DNA of 64,000 nt from Embleya scabrispora DSM 41855 (GCF_000372745.1 NZ_KB889562.1:325321-389320); one strand, 5' to 3'; positions 17,635-26,059 are shown, counted from the stretch's first letter. Program-made: numbers and translations. The notes: a model not told the origin generated them from the sequence alone.

Positions 17635-18216
17635 TCAACTCGTGCACGCGGGCACCTGTTTGCTCAGGTCGCCGCCGCTCTCCAGGAATATCGCGGGAAC
17701 GAAACCGGTCTTGCCCTCCACGTCGATCTGCACCCAGGTGCGGCTGGAGGAGCCCGCGTAGTAGGCGATCGAGCCCTCGGCGTGGCAGTTGGCCCGAACC
17801 TGGGTACCAGTGGCGATCTGCACGACCTTGTCCGACTGGTACGACGTGCCCTTGTACATCGCCAGCCGGCCGCCGGTGTGCACGGTGGCCGCGACCGATC
17901 CGGGCCTGGGCCCGGCGGCGCTCTGCCCGGTACCGGAAGTGGCCTTGCCGGTGCCGGACTTGGCCGGGCTCGGCGAGGCCGAAGAGCTCTTGCTCGAACC
18001 GGTACCGGCCGTCTTGGTCTTCTTGTCGCCCGAACCGCCGCCGTCCACCGTGAGCAGCGCCACGAAGAAGACGATCACCAACAGGATCAGCCCGCCGACC
18101 ACCATCAGGATCCGCACCGGATGCCGACTCAGCCCGTTCAGTCCGAACCGCCCACGCGGCGGCCCGCCGATGGGCGTCGGCGTGGAAAAGAACTCCACCC
18201 GCCTCCGGTTGTCCAT
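17635..18216 (-). CDS. Membrane-anchored SH3-like domain protein
   Basis: A 193-residue protein; the ATG at 18214-18216 has AGGGGG upstream and gives MDNRRRVEFFSTPTPIGG. A single membrane helix (ILMVVGGLILLVIVFFVALLTV) occupies residues ~35-56, followed by a Ser/Thr/Gly/Lys-rich linker and a C-terminal bacterial SH3-like domain with paired strands (MYKGTSYQSDKVVQIATGTQV...TWVQIDVEGKTGFVPAIFL) and two cysteines that could form a disulfide. The domain would be extracytoplasmic. Extracellular SH3 domains usually bind peptidoglycan or proteins. It is directly upstream of the conflict island on the same strand and may be a neighbour rather than a member. Confidence 0.75.
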   Translation of the reverse strand: MDNRRRVEFFSTPTPIGGPPRGRFGLNGLSRHPVRILMVVGGLILLVIVFFVALLTVDGGGSGDKKTKTAGTGSSKSSSASPSPAKSGTGKATSGTGQSAAGPRPGSVAATVHTGGRLAMYKGTSYQSDKVVQIATGTQVRANCHAEGSIAYYAGSSSRTWVQIDVEGKTGFVPAIFLESGGDLSKQVPACTS

Positions 18217-18366
18217 ACGACCCCCTGCGTCCCCGCGTCGCCCGATATGCATCTGTCCGTGACGAACCCCTCTCGGAGAGGTCTGCCCACAATGACCATC
18301 AGACACCAACGACGCGCTCGAGACGTACCAACGAGTCCACAAATCGATCGCCGATCACAGCGACGG

Positions 18367-19164
18367 TCAGGGCGTCGGGACCCAGTCCACCCTGCCCGCG
18401 AGCAGCACGTAGCCCACGAACGCCACGATGTCGATCAGCGCGTGTGCCACCAGGAGCGGCATCACCCGGCCCCAACGCTTGTACAGCAGGCAGAACACGA
18501 CGCCCATCACCACGTTCCCGAAGAACCCGCCGATGCCCTGGTACAGGTGATACGAGCCGCGCACCACCGCGCTGATCAGCACCGCCTTGACCCACGGCAC
18601 CTCCAACTGGCCGAGCCGGCGCAGCAGATAGCCCAGGACGATCACTTCCTCCAGGGCCGCGTTCTGGATCGCGGACAACACGAGCACCGGGATCCGCCAC
18701 CACACGTCCGGCAGCGTTGTCGGCACCACGGTCAGATTCGCGCCCGCCGCGTGCGCGCCCAGGTACAGCGCCAGGCCCGACCCGCCGATCGCCGCCGCGA
18801 CGCCCGCCCCGCGCCCCAGGTCCCACCACGGCCGGGTCCGGTCGACCCCGAGCACCCGCAGCGAGCCGCCCTCGCGCATCAGCAGGTGCGCGACCAGGAA
18901 CACCGGCACCAGTGCGGTGGCGATCCCGAACAGTTGCCAGGCCAGATCCAGCCACGGCCGATCCACCGCCCGCGAGCCGTTGAGCACCGCGGCCTTGTGT
19001 CCCAGTCCGCCCGGTGCGGTCAACGAGCCGAGGAAGGAGATCAGCGAGGAAACCCCGGACGCGCCCAGGGACAACGCCAGCACCAGCACCACTTCCGAGC
19101 GCAGCACTCGGCGCCGGGGCACGGTGGGGGTCTCGACGGACTCGGGCTCGGTGATCACCCGCAC
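18367..19164 (-). CDS. CPBP family intramembrane metalloprotease
   Basis: A 265-residue polytopic protein with about eight hydrophobic segments. CPBP motif 1 is NAALEEVIVLGYLLRRL (paired glutamates near residue 173), motif 2 contains RGSYHLYQG and motif 3 is HALIDIVAFVG. These supply the Glu and His residues expected for this family of CAAX-type/Abi intramembrane peptidases. The substrate is unknown. A GTG at 19164 is used; a second GTG two codons downstream is equally possible. The gene lies 28 bases downstream of the glutamate-cysteine ligase-like gene and may be co-transcribed with it. Confidence 0.85.
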   Translation of the reverse strand: MRVITEPESVETPTVPRRRVLRSEVVLVLALSLGASGVSSLISFLGSLTAPGGLGHKAAVLNGSRAVDRPWLDLAWQLFGIATALVPVFLVAHLLMREGGSLRVLGVDRTRPWWDLGRGAGVAAAIGGSGLALYLGAHAAGANLTVVPTTLPDVWWRIPVLVLSAIQNAALEEVIVLGYLLRRLGQLEVPWVKAVLISAVVRGSYHLYQGIGGFFGNVVMGVVFCLLYKRWGRVMPLLVAHALIDIVAFVGYVLLAGRVDWVPTP

Positions 19165-19192
19165 ACGTTACCGAGCGCGGATAAGCCCGCCG

Positions 19193-20671
19193 TCAGCCCA
19201 CGGGCCACGTGTGCACGGCGTCCCCACCGCGCATGTGCTCGGCATAGCGCAGGGTCATCGCACGCAGGGCCTCCAACCGATCCATGCCCTTGGTGTCCCG
19301 ATAATGGTGGTACTGCGCGCTCTGCCAGGTCGCCCCGTTGGCGCGCAGCAGGCAGCGTTGCTCGATGATGCCCAGGTACTCGTCCCGCTCGCGCGGGTCG
19401 ATCCCCCACCGGTCCAGCCCCTCGTAGGCGCGCGGCAGCAGGTCCTCCAGCACCAGTTCGGTGACCGGGACGGTGCCGTGGCCCGGCCAGTTCAGCCGCG
19501 CGTCGATGCCGTATCGGGCACCGGCGTGGAAGTTGTCGGTGGCGACCTCGAATGGCATGCGTTCCCAGACCGGGTGCTCCTCGTCCACCAGCGAACGCAC
19601 CACGCCGTAGTAGAACGCCGCGTTGGCCATGGTGTCCACCACCGTCGGCCCGGCCGGCAACACCCGGTTCTCCACCCGCAGGTGCGGTTTGCCGCGGGCC
19701 ACGTCGTAGACCGGGCGATTCCATCGGTAGATCGTGCCGTTGTGCAGCTTGAGTTCGCGCAGGTGCGGAACGTCGCCGCGATCCAGTGCCTCGATCGGGT
19801 CCTCGTCGTCGCAGATCGGCAACAGCGACGGGAAGTATTTGAGGTTCTCCTCGAACAGGTCCACGACCGAATCGATCCACCGCTCGCCGAACCAGGTCAG
19901 CGGCCGAACGCCCTGCGCGATCAGCTCCTCGGGCCGAGTATCGCATGCTTGTTCGAATAGGATCGGGCGGGTCTCGCGCCACAACTCGCGGCCGAACAGG
20001 AACGGTGAATTCGCCCCGATTCCGCACTGCACCCCGGTGATGGATTGCGCCGCGTTCCATAGTGCCCCGAAATTTTTCGGGGTGACCTGGAGATGGAACT
20101 GCACGGATGTACAGGCGGCCTCGGAGACAATCGTGGTGGCGGTCGTGTCGAGCCGCTCGACGCCCTCGATATGCAGCCGTATGTCCTCGCCGCGGGCGTT
20201 GAGGATCTGATCGTTGAGAAGGGTGTAACGGGCGTTGTCGGATATGGTCTCGAACGCCATGTGCGCATCGGTCAGCGTCGGCAGAATGCCGATCATCACG
20301 ATCCGCGCATCGAGTTCCGCGGCCTTGCGGTCGGCGTAGTCCAGACTCGTGCGAAGTTCCTCGACCAATTCGGAGAACACCGGTCCGGTGAGCCGATGGG
20401 GCGGAATGTTGACCTCGATGTTGAACTGACCCAGCTCGGTCTGAAAGTCCGGGCTGGCGATCCGGCGCAACACCTCGGCATTGCTCATCCGAGGTCGGCC
20501 GGCGGCGTCGGCCAGGTTGAGTTCTATCTCGACGCCCATGAGCTTGCGGGCGCTCTCGAACCGGTCCTCGTCCAGCATGCGCTGCAGCGTTTCCAGGCAG
20601 CGTCGCAACTTGTGCCGGTATCGCTGCCGATCGGATCGGCCGAACTCGGTGACCTCGACCTTTTCGCCCAT
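19193..20671 (-). CDS. Glutamate-cysteine ligase family (GCS2-type) protein
   Basis: A 492-residue protein, start ATG at 20669-20671 with GGGAGGGG upstream (MGEKVEVTEFGRSDRQRYR). Recognisable GCS2 features are GVEIELNLADAAGRPRMSN near residue 47, FNIEVNIPPHRLTG near residue 85 and a late block LRVENRVLPAGPTVVDTMANAA. Enzymes of this fold join an amino group to the gamma-carboxyl of glutamate using ATP; true members make gamma-glutamylcysteine for mycothiol-like or ergothioneine-like thiols, but many streptomycete paralogues have no assigned substrate. The protein is soluble. It is divergent from the NodB gene, with a shared 290-base intergenic region. Confidence 0.82.
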   Translation of the reverse strand: MGEKVEVTEFGRSDRQRYRHKLRRCLETLQRMLDEDRFESARKLMGVEIELNLADAAGRPRMSNAEVLRRIASPDFQTELGQFNIEVNIPPHRLTGPVFSELVEELRTSLDYADRKAAELDARIVMIGILPTLTDAHMAFETISDNARYTLLNDQILNARGEDIRLHIEGVERLDTTATTIVSEAACTSVQFHLQVTPKNFGALWNAAQSITGVQCGIGANSPFLFGRELWRETRPILFEQACDTRPEELIAQGVRPLTWFGERWIDSVVDLFEENLKYFPSLLPICDDEDPIEALDRGDVPHLRELKLHNGTIYRWNRPVYDVARGKPHLRVENRVLPAGPTVVDTMANAAFYYGVVRSLVDEEHPVWERMPFEVATDNFHAGARYGIDARLNWPGHGTVPVTELVLEDLLPRAYEGLDRWGIDPRERDEYLGIIEQRCLLRANGATWQSAQYHHYRDTKGMDRLEALRAMTLRYAEHMRGGDAVHTWPVG

Positions 20672-20782
20672 GAATGCCCCTCCCTCGTGAACCCGACTCC
20701 CGCGCGGAGCCGGTCGAGTGGTCGCAATCCGGTACCTGTCGGATCGGGACGACCTGATCGTTCCCGCCGACGTTCTCCCAAA

Positions 20783-20794
20783 CCGATGCATCGG
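20783..20794. promoter_or_regulatory. 12-bp palindrome in divergent intergenic region
   Basis: CCGATGCATCGG is a perfect palindrome about 112 bases upstream of the glutamate-cysteine ligase-like start and 168 bases upstream of the NodB start. It could be an operator for either divergent gene. No convincing -35/-10 pair is seen beside it. The call rests only on symmetry and position. Confidence 0.25.
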
Positions 20795-20961
20795 GCCGAC
20801 ATTGGGAACATTACCGATCGACCGTGACGAATCACAGGGGAACCGCAGGGCCGCGAAACACGTCACTGATCACATCGAAGGAAGCACCTGCCGGCCGATC
20901 TTCAAGGCTTGCCGGGGATCACCTAGGGTGTCTTCCTGCCGTGGCGGGCGCAGCGAGATCC

Positions 20962-21813
20962 ATGGGGGTTGCCGTGCGAGGGCTGGTTCGGGCGATGCCC
21001 ATACAGGGACTGCGTTTTCAGGTCGTGGTCACGATGATCTCGATACTCGTCTGCGGTGCCCTGATCTGGAATGTCGGCAATGCCGGCCGGTGGTCACAGG
21101 CGGCCGCCTCTCCCCGGGCCTCGAATGCGCCCAAGGAGATACAGGCCCCGCCGCTGCCGCCGGGCAACCCCAACGCCCAGGAGCCGGCCACCCCGCCCGC
21201 CGCGCCGCCGCCGCCGGTGGATTCCACGCTGGTGTACAAGGTCAAGGGCGAGGGCAATCTGGTCGCGCTGACCCTGGACGACGGGCCGTGGCCGGAGTGG
21301 ACCGACAAGGCGCTGTCGCTGCTCGCCCGCCACGACGTCAAGGCCACCTTCTGCATGGTGGGCCAGCAGGCCAAGGACCATCCCGACCTGGTCCGCAAGG
21401 TGGTCGCCGCCGGCCACGGGCTGTGCAACCACACCATGACGCACGACATCAACCTGAAGAAGCGCTCGCCGGACGAGATGCGCGGCCAGATGCAGCAGAC
21501 CCTGGAGTGGATCCACAAGGCGTCCCCGGGCACCCCCGTGCGCTGGTTCCGCGCGCCGGGCGGCAACTGGTCCGACGAGGTGCGCCAGACCGCCGCGTCG
21601 CTGGGCATGGGCTCGTTGCACTGGACGGTGGACACCAACGACTGGCAAAAGCCGGGCCTGGCCAAGATGCTCGAGAACGTGCACGGCCAACTGGGCCCGC
21701 GCGGCGTGATCCTGTGCCACGACGGCGGCGGCGAACGCAGTCAGACGATCGCCATGCTGGAGCGGATAATTCCCGAACTCAAGGCCGCCGGCTACACCTT
21801 CGTCATCCCGTAG
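20962..21813 (+). CDS. Polysaccharide deacetylase (NodB domain), membrane-anchored
   Basis: A 283-residue protein with an N-terminal signal-anchor (VVVTMISILVCGALIWNVG, residues ~20-40), a Pro/Ala linker and a NodB domain. Metal and catalytic motifs are intact: LTLDDGPWPEW (Asp pair), CNHTMTHD (two His ligands), RWFRAPGGNW, and the last motif GVILCHDGGG. The family removes acetyl groups from peptidoglycan, chitin or related polymers outside the membrane. ATG at 20962 is taken; a GTG at 20974 has a better-spaced GGGGG. The gene is followed by a GC hairpin (21857-21875). Confidence 0.9.
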   Translation: MGVAVRGLVRAMPIQGLRFQVVVTMISILVCGALIWNVGNAGRWSQAAASPRASNAPKEIQAPPLPPGNPNAQEPATPPAAPPPPVDSTLVYKVKGEGNLVALTLDDGPWPEWTDKALSLLARHDVKATFCMVGQQAKDHPDLVRKVVAAGHGLCNHTMTHDINLKKRSPDEMRGQMQQTLEWIHKASPGTPVRWFRAPGGNWSDEVRQTAASLGMGSLHWTVDTNDWQKPGLAKMLENVHGQLGPRGVILCHDGGGERSQTIAMLERIIPELKAAGYTFVIP

Positions 21814-21856
21814 CCCCCGGAATCGCCGACCCGCGCACCCCGCGCCCGAGCGCATA

Positions 21857-21875
21857 GCCCGGCCGCCCACCGGGC
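21857..21875 (+). terminator. GC-rich hairpin after NodB gene
   Basis: GCCCGG, a 7-base loop, then CCGGGC, 43 bases after the NodB stop. There is no T-run, common for actinobacterial terminators. It ends 4 bases before the GTG at 21880, the furthest-upstream possible start of the next gene. Confidence 0.4.
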
Positions 21876-21879
21876 ATGT

Positions 21880-23172
21880 GTGCGAGGCCCACACACCTCG
21901 CAACCGGGAGGCCGCCCGATCGACGCCGCCTTGGCCATCGTGCTGCTCGTGCTGCTGATCGCCGGCAACGGCATGTTCGTCGCCGCCGAGTTCTCCCTGG
22001 TCACCGTCGAACGCGGTGACCTGGCGGCCCGGGCCGAGGCCGGCGATCGAGGCGCGAGCCGGGTGCTGGGCGCGGTGCGCACCCTGTCCTTCCAGCTGTC
22101 CGGTGCCCAACTGGGCATCACGCTGACCTCGCTGATCGCCGGCTACCTCGCCGAGGCGGCGTTTCGGCTTCCCAGGTTCGCCGCCCTGGTACTGGCCTCC
22201 GGGCTGCAGATGGTGCTCGGCGAACTCGTCCCCAAGAACGCCGCGATCGCCCGCCCGCTGGGCGTCGCCCGCGTCGCGGGCCCCTTCCAGGTCGGCTTCT
22301 CCCGGCTGTGCCGACCACTGATCGTCTTCCTCAACGGCTCCGCCAACTACTTCGTGCGCAAGCTCGGCATCGAGCCGCAGGAGGAGTTGGGCTCGGCCCG
22401 CTCGTCCGACGAACTGGCCCAACTGGTCCGGCACTCCGCACGTGCGGGGGCGCTCCCCGCAGGTACCGCCCGGGTACTGAACCGGGCGCTGCGCTTCGCC
22501 GACAAGCAGGCCGCCGAGGCGATGACCCCGCGCACCGAAATGGTCACCCTGCCGGCGACCGCGTCGGTGACCGAACTGATGGACACCGCGCGGGCGTGCG
22601 GCCACAGCCGGATCCCGGTCCGCGGCCAGGACTTGGACGAGATCGTCGGCGTGGCGGTGTTCCGCGACGCGCTGCGGGTGCCCGCCGCCGATCGGGCGCG
22701 CACCCCGCTCGCCCGGATCGCCCGCGCCCCGGTCCTGGTGCCGACCTCGCTCGACCTCAAGCGGGCGGTCGAACGGCTGCGCGAGGGCCGGACCCAGCTC
22801 GCGATCGTGGTGGACGAGTACGGCGGCACGGCCGGGGTGCTCACCGCCGAGGACCTCGCCGAGGAGTTGGTGGGCGATCTCGCCGACGAGCACGACCCGG
22901 CGGACGAGCCGGACGCGCCGCCGCAACGGGTGCCGAGCTCGCGCGTGTTGCGGTTGTCCGGGCTGCTGCGCGCGGACGAGGTCGAGGAGGCCAGCGGCTG
23001 GCGTCTGCCGGACGGCGACTACAGCACGCTGGCCGGGCTGATCCTGGCCGAGCTGGGTCGGCTGCCCGCGGTCGGCGACCACGTGGACGTGGACGGCCGG
23101 CGGCTGACCGTGGTCGCCATGGACCGGCACCGGATCGACGAGGTCGAGCTGCGGACGGAGGCCGACTCCTGA
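21880..23172 (+). CDS. CNNM/CorC-type membrane protein (DUF21-CBS-HlyC domain), first of pair
   Basis: Up to 430 residues. The DUF21 transmembrane domain (ALAIVLLVLLIAGNGMFVAAEF...) has the family motif LGELVPKNAA. Two CBS domains follow (MTPRTEMVTLPATASVTEL; VVDEYGGTAGVLTAEDLAEELVGDL), then a CorC/HlyC C-terminal domain. Such proteins bind or export divalent cations such as Mg2+ at the membrane. The start is uncertain. Coordinates use GTG at 21880, but that adds an atypical soluble N-terminus directly behind a hairpin; the good ribosome site GGGAGG (21906-21911) sits 7 bases before ATC at 21919, exactly where homologues begin. The stop overlaps the next ATG by one base. Confidence 0.88.
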   Translation: MRGPHTSQPGGRPIDAALAIVLLVLLIAGNGMFVAAEFSLVTVERGDLAARAEAGDRGASRVLGAVRTLSFQLSGAQLGITLTSLIAGYLAEAAFRLPRFAALVLASGLQMVLGELVPKNAAIARPLGVARVAGPFQVGFSRLCRPLIVFLNGSANYFVRKLGIEPQEELGSARSSDELAQLVRHSARAGALPAGTARVLNRALRFADKQAAEAMTPRTEMVTLPATASVTELMDTARACGHSRIPVRGQDLDEIVGVAVFRDALRVPAADRARTPLARIARAPVLVPTSLDLKRAVERLREGRTQLAIVVDEYGGTAGVLTAEDLAEELVGDLADEHDPADEPDAPPQRVPSSRVLRLSGLLRADEVEEASGWRLPDGDYSTLAGLILAELGRLPAVGDHVDVDGRRLTVVAMDRHRIDEVELRTEADS

Positions 23173-24158
23173 TGGGCGACCTGCTGCTCTCCCTGGTCCT
23201 GCTCGCGGCCAACGCCTTCTTCGTCGGCGCCGAGTTCTCGGTGATCTCGGCCCGGCGCACCCGGATCGCACCGCAGGCCGAGGCCGGCTCGCGCCGGGCC
23301 GCGATGGTGCTCGTCGCGATGGGCCGGCTGTCCACCATGCTCGCCGCCGCCCAACTGGGCATCACCGTGGCCTCGCTCGGCCTGGGCGCGGTCGCCGAAC
23401 CCGCGCTGGCACACCCCCTGGCCGGCCCGGTCGAGGCGATCGGGCTGCCCGCCGGGGCGGTGCATGCCATCGCGTTCGTGCTCGCCCTGGCGGTGGTGGT
23501 GTTCTGCCACATGGTGCTCGGCGAGATGGTGCCCAAGAACATCGCCCTGGCCGGGCCGGAGGAATGTGCGCTGTGGCTGACCCCGCCGCTGCTGCTGTTC
23601 GCCCGGCTGACCGCGCCGATCCTGTGGCTGTTCAACCACGTGGCCAATCTGTGCCTGCGCGCCTTTCGGGTGCGGCCGGTGGACGAGGTCCGCAGCGTGT
23701 ACACCGCCGAGGAACTCCCGGCGCTGCTCGCCGAGTCGCGCGAGCACGACCTGCTGGACGTGGGCGAGCACGACCGGCTCTCCGGCGCGCTGGCGCTGCA
23801 CTCCAGCCCCGCCGCCTCGGTGCTGCGGCCGTGGACCGACGTGGTGGCACTGCCCCGACCGGTCTCGGCGGCGGCCCTGGAAGAAGTCGCGGTGCGCACC
23901 GGGCTGTCCCGCTTCCCGGTCCTGGACGCGGCCGACCGGCCGGCGGGCTACGTACACGTGCTCGACGTGCTGGCCCCCGAAGCGGACGGTTCGGTACCGG
24001 TCTACCCCCTCGTCACGATCGGCCCGGACGCCACACTCACCACCGTGTTGGCCCGCATGCGCGGCTCGCGCACACACCTGGCCCTGGTCGGCGAACCGGG
24101 CGCGGTCCCGCTGGGCCTGGTCACCCTCGACGACGTGATGTCCTCATTGTTCCCCTGA
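23172..24158 (+). CDS. CNNM/CorC-type membrane protein, second of pair
   Basis: A 328-residue protein starting MGDLLLSLVLLAANAFFVGAEF, a tandem relative of the preceding gene. It has a DUF21 domain with LGEMVPKNIALAGPE and two weaker CBS segments (SVLRPWTDVVALPRP; HLALVGEPGAVPLGLVTLDD), but the C-terminal CorC/HlyC domain is absent, so it is shorter than its partner. Paired long and short DUF21 proteins are common in actinobacteria and probably form a heteromer in ion homeostasis. The ATG overlaps the upstream TGA by one base (TGATG), implying coupled translation. Confidence 0.88.
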   Translation: MGDLLLSLVLLAANAFFVGAEFSVISARRTRIAPQAEAGSRRAAMVLVAMGRLSTMLAAAQLGITVASLGLGAVAEPALAHPLAGPVEAIGLPAGAVHAIAFVLALAVVVFCHMVLGEMVPKNIALAGPEECALWLTPPLLLFARLTAPILWLFNHVANLCLRAFRVRPVDEVRSVYTAEELPALLAESREHDLLDVGEHDRLSGALALHSSPAASVLRPWTDVVALPRPVSAAALEEVAVRTGLSRFPVLDAADRPAGYVHVLDVLAPEADGSVPVYPLVTIGPDATLTTVLARMRGSRTHLALVGEPGAVPLGLVTLDDVMSSLFP

Positions 24159-24160
24159 TC

Positions 24161-24181
24161 AAGACCGTTCCAAAAGGTCTT
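24161..24181 (+). terminator. Hairpin after the CNNM pair
   Basis: AAGACC, 9-base loop, GGTCTT, starting 2 bases after the stop. The stem is only 6 bp and lacks a T-run, so it is a weak terminator candidate. Confidence 0.3.
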
Positions 24182-24331
24182 CAAACGGGTGTCAGTTCGC
24201 AATACACCGTTACTTTTCGGAGCCGTTTCGGTACAATGCGCTGACCGGCCCTGCCGGGTCCCTCAGTACGCCGCCGGGTCGTCCCCCGGCCGGATACCCG
24301 GTTCCCCACAGCACAGCGCCGCTTTCCCCTC

Positions 24332-24351
24332 CCCGGATTCTCCGGGTTTTT
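24332..24351 (+). terminator. Intrinsic-terminator-like hairpin in leader of next gene (possible attenuator)
   Basis: CCCGGA-TTC-TCCGGG followed directly by TTTTT is a textbook intrinsic terminator, unusual in GC-rich actinobacteria. It lies 28 bases before the ATG at 24380 and ~90 bases after a possible -10 element TACAAT (24232-24237). It could terminate upstream transcription or attenuate the next gene. Confidence 0.5.
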
Positions 24352-24379
24352 GGACTCTGCATCGAAATGAGGCGGTCTC

Positions 24380-24949
24380 ATGGTCCTGCGTGTGCCCGAG
24401 GCTCCCGAGTCGGCCCGCCGAGCGGCCCGAGCCGTGCTGGAATCCCGCGCGTTGCTCCCCGCCGACTGCCGCACCGATCAAGCCGCGCTCACGGCCGGAT
24501 TCCCGCACCGCGTCTTCGAGATCGACCTGCTCGACCTGGTCGCCGATCAGGGTGTACGCAGCGCCCGCCCGGTGGGTTGGCGCTGGCTCATGTGGTCCGG
24601 CGACGTGGTCGTCGGCGGCATCGAGGTGCGCCCCGACCCGACCGGTCACGGCGTCGGCCGATTCGTCGAGGGACCGTTCACCATCGCCACCGCACCGGCC
24701 GCCGCAGCGGCCCGGGCGCTCCCGCAGACCATGCTCCGCCGCGACGAGGCGCGCCTGCTGAACGTGCCCGGGATGTACATGGTCGCGTTGTGGTTGGCCG
24801 ACGAGGCGGGCGGGGTGGACCTGCTGATCCCGCTCGCGCCGGCGCCGTGCGGCGTGCAGGCGTTGCGCTGCTACACCGCGGCCGAACTGGCCGCGGTGTT
24901 GGCCGCGCGCACCCGCCGGCCGGCCGCCGTGGGGGCTCCGGACAGCTGA
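24380..24949 (+). CDS. Hypothetical protein, 189 aa
   Basis: I do not recognise a named family. The protein starts MVLRVPEAPESARRAARAVL and is soluble, with alternating helices and strands and a core containing GWRWLMWSGDVVVGGIEV and VPGMYMVALWLADEAGGVDLLIPLAP. No catalytic motif or signal peptide is visible. The base composition and codon use match the neighbours. The start is supported by a nearby GAGG. It is preceded by an AT-richer 220-base leader carrying a terminator-like hairpin, suggesting regulated expression. Confidence 0.7.
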   Translation: MVLRVPEAPESARRAARAVLESRALLPADCRTDQAALTAGFPHRVFEIDLLDLVADQGVRSARPVGWRWLMWSGDVVVGGIEVRPDPTGHGVGRFVEGPFTIATAPAAAAARALPQTMLRRDEARLLNVPGMYMVALWLADEAGGVDLLIPLAPAPCGVQALRCYTAAELAAVLAARTRRPAAVGAPDS

Positions 24950-25103
24950 TCACACCCGCGCGTTCACACGTGTGGTCACATCTTGGGCGCAGTCGGGTGA
25001 GAACTGCGAGAAGTCCTGCGCGAGAGGCTTTCGAGGCGGACACTGTGAGCTGCCGGGCAAGGCTGCCCGACGCGCTCCGCGCAGACACCGAGAAGGTACG
25101 AGG

Positions 25104-25304
25104 ATGTGCCAGCACCGACCGCATTGCCCACCGGCGGACAGTCCCGATCGTGAGGCCGCCGCCGTTGTGGCCGCTCATTTCGAACAGGGATGGAGCCTGC
25201 TGTGCAACGGCGTCGTCCTGTTCGAGGACACGGGCGAACTGCTGCCGGACGGACGCACCATCGCCCCGCACCGCCCCCCTGTGGGGTTGGTTTCGGCGGC
25301 CTGA
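25104..25304 (+). CDS. Small DUF5999-family protein, 66 aa
   Basis: Starts MCQHRPHCPPADSPDREAAAV and continues with GWSLLCNGVVLFEDTGELLPDG and the ending IAPHRPPVGLVSAA, which I recognise as the small DUF5999 family highly conserved in streptomycetes. The first 10 residues hold a Cys-His cluster (C2, H4, H7, C8), possibly metal-binding. The function is unknown. The ATG at 25104 is preceded by GAAGG...AGG. The upstream region contains a perfect CACACGTGTG palindrome at 24965-24974. A strong inverted repeat follows the gene. Confidence 0.85.
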   Translation: MCQHRPHCPPADSPDREAAAVVAAHFEQGWSLLCNGVVLFEDTGELLPDGRTIAPHRPPVGLVSAA

Positions 25305-25324
25305 TTCGTTCGCACGGCCCCAAC

Positions 25325-25358
25325 GAGCCGGAGGTCACCTCCCGACGACCTCCGGCTC
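25325..25358 (+). terminator. Strong inverted repeat after the DUF5999 gene
   Basis: GAGCCGGAGGTC and GACCTCCGGCTC form a perfect 12-bp stem with a 10-base loop, 20 bases after the stop at 25304. There is no T-run. It separates the small gene from the TetR gene and is the best hairpin terminator candidate in this part. Confidence 0.6.
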
Positions 25359-25407
25359 CGGCCTGCCCGGGGCCGGTCGGGCCGCCTTCCCGGTACAGTC
25401 CCAGCGG

Positions 25408-25438
25408 CAACATGCTGCGATGCAGCGACACGATGTTG
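25408..25438. promoter_or_regulatory. Possible TetR autoregulatory operator
   Basis: CAACAT ... ATGTTG arms at the ends of a 31-base segment, with a smaller CTGC-GAT-GCAG palindrome inside, ending 30 bases before the TetR start. A possible -10 (TACAGT, 25394-25399) lies just upstream. TetR genes often repress themselves from such sites. The symmetry is imperfect. Confidence 0.3.
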
Positions 25439-25468
25439 GGCGCGACGACGACTCGGAGTTCCATCCCC

Positions 25469-26059
25469 ATGCCCACTGGCGGCACCCCTCGGCCCGGTCG
25501 CCCGCGTGATCCACGCACCGACGAACTGATCCTGGCCGCGGCCCGCGAACTGGTCGCCGAGCAGGGCTACAACCGGGTCAGCATCGACGCCGTCGCCCGC
25601 CGCGCGGGTGTGACCAGGCCGACCGTGTACCGCCGCTGGCCCTCGAAGGCGCACCTGGTGCACGAGGCGGTCTACCCGGCCCGCGAGATGAGCTTTCGGC
25701 CGCTGCCGCACGAGAACTTCGCGACCGGCGTGCTGCGCTTCGCCGAGGCCGCGCTCGAGTCGTTCCGGCGTCCGGAGACCGCGGCCGCGGTGCCGGGGCT
25801 GCTCGCCGAGTATCGCGACCAGCCCGAACTCAAGGAACTGCTGGTGGCCCGGATGGACCCGGTCCGGGCGATCTTCCGGGCCTTCGTGGCGGACGCGGTC
25901 GCACGCGGCCAGGCCCGCCCCGAGGTGGACGCCGACCTGCTCTTCGAATCACTCAGCGGCGCGTTGATGTTCGGCGTCCTGGGCAGCGACCTGGCCGCGA
26001 AGCCGGGTTTCGCCGCGTCGGTGGCCGACCTGCTGACCCACGGCGCGGCCCGCCCCTGA
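25469..26059 (+). CDS. TetR family transcriptional regulator
   Basis: A 196-residue protein starting MPTGGTPRPGRPRDPRTDEL. The N-terminal HTH is clear: ILAAARELVAEQGYNRVSIDAVARRAGVTRPTVYRRWPSKAHLVHEAV, with recognition helix TRPTVYRRW. The C-terminal ligand domain is all-helical. It binds DNA as a dimer and is usually released by a small ligand, which is unknown here. The gene is convergent with gcvP, with only 42 bases between stops. It could be an orphan regulator, and whether it binds the 15-bp palindromes elsewhere in the window cannot be decided. Confidence 0.92.
   Translation: MPTGGTPRPGRPRDPRTDELILAAARELVAEQGYNRVSIDAVARRAGVTRPTVYRRWPSKAHLVHEAVYPAREMSFRPLPHENFATGVLRFAEAALESFRRPETAAAVPGLLAEYRDQPELKELLVARMDPVRAIFRAFVADAVARGQARPEVDADLLFESLSGALMFGVLGSDLAAKPGFAASVADLLTHGAARP

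Noticed and set aside
20820-20945. Possible c-di-AMP (ydaO-type) riboswitch before the NodB gene.
   Set aside because: A few GGGGAACCG-like words are present, but the conserved core order is not found.
25469-26059. The TetR gene as regulator of the 15-bp palindromes.
   Set aside because: Its own upstream region has a different inverted repeat and lacks the CTGAYG-N3-CRTCAG motif, so no evidence links them.
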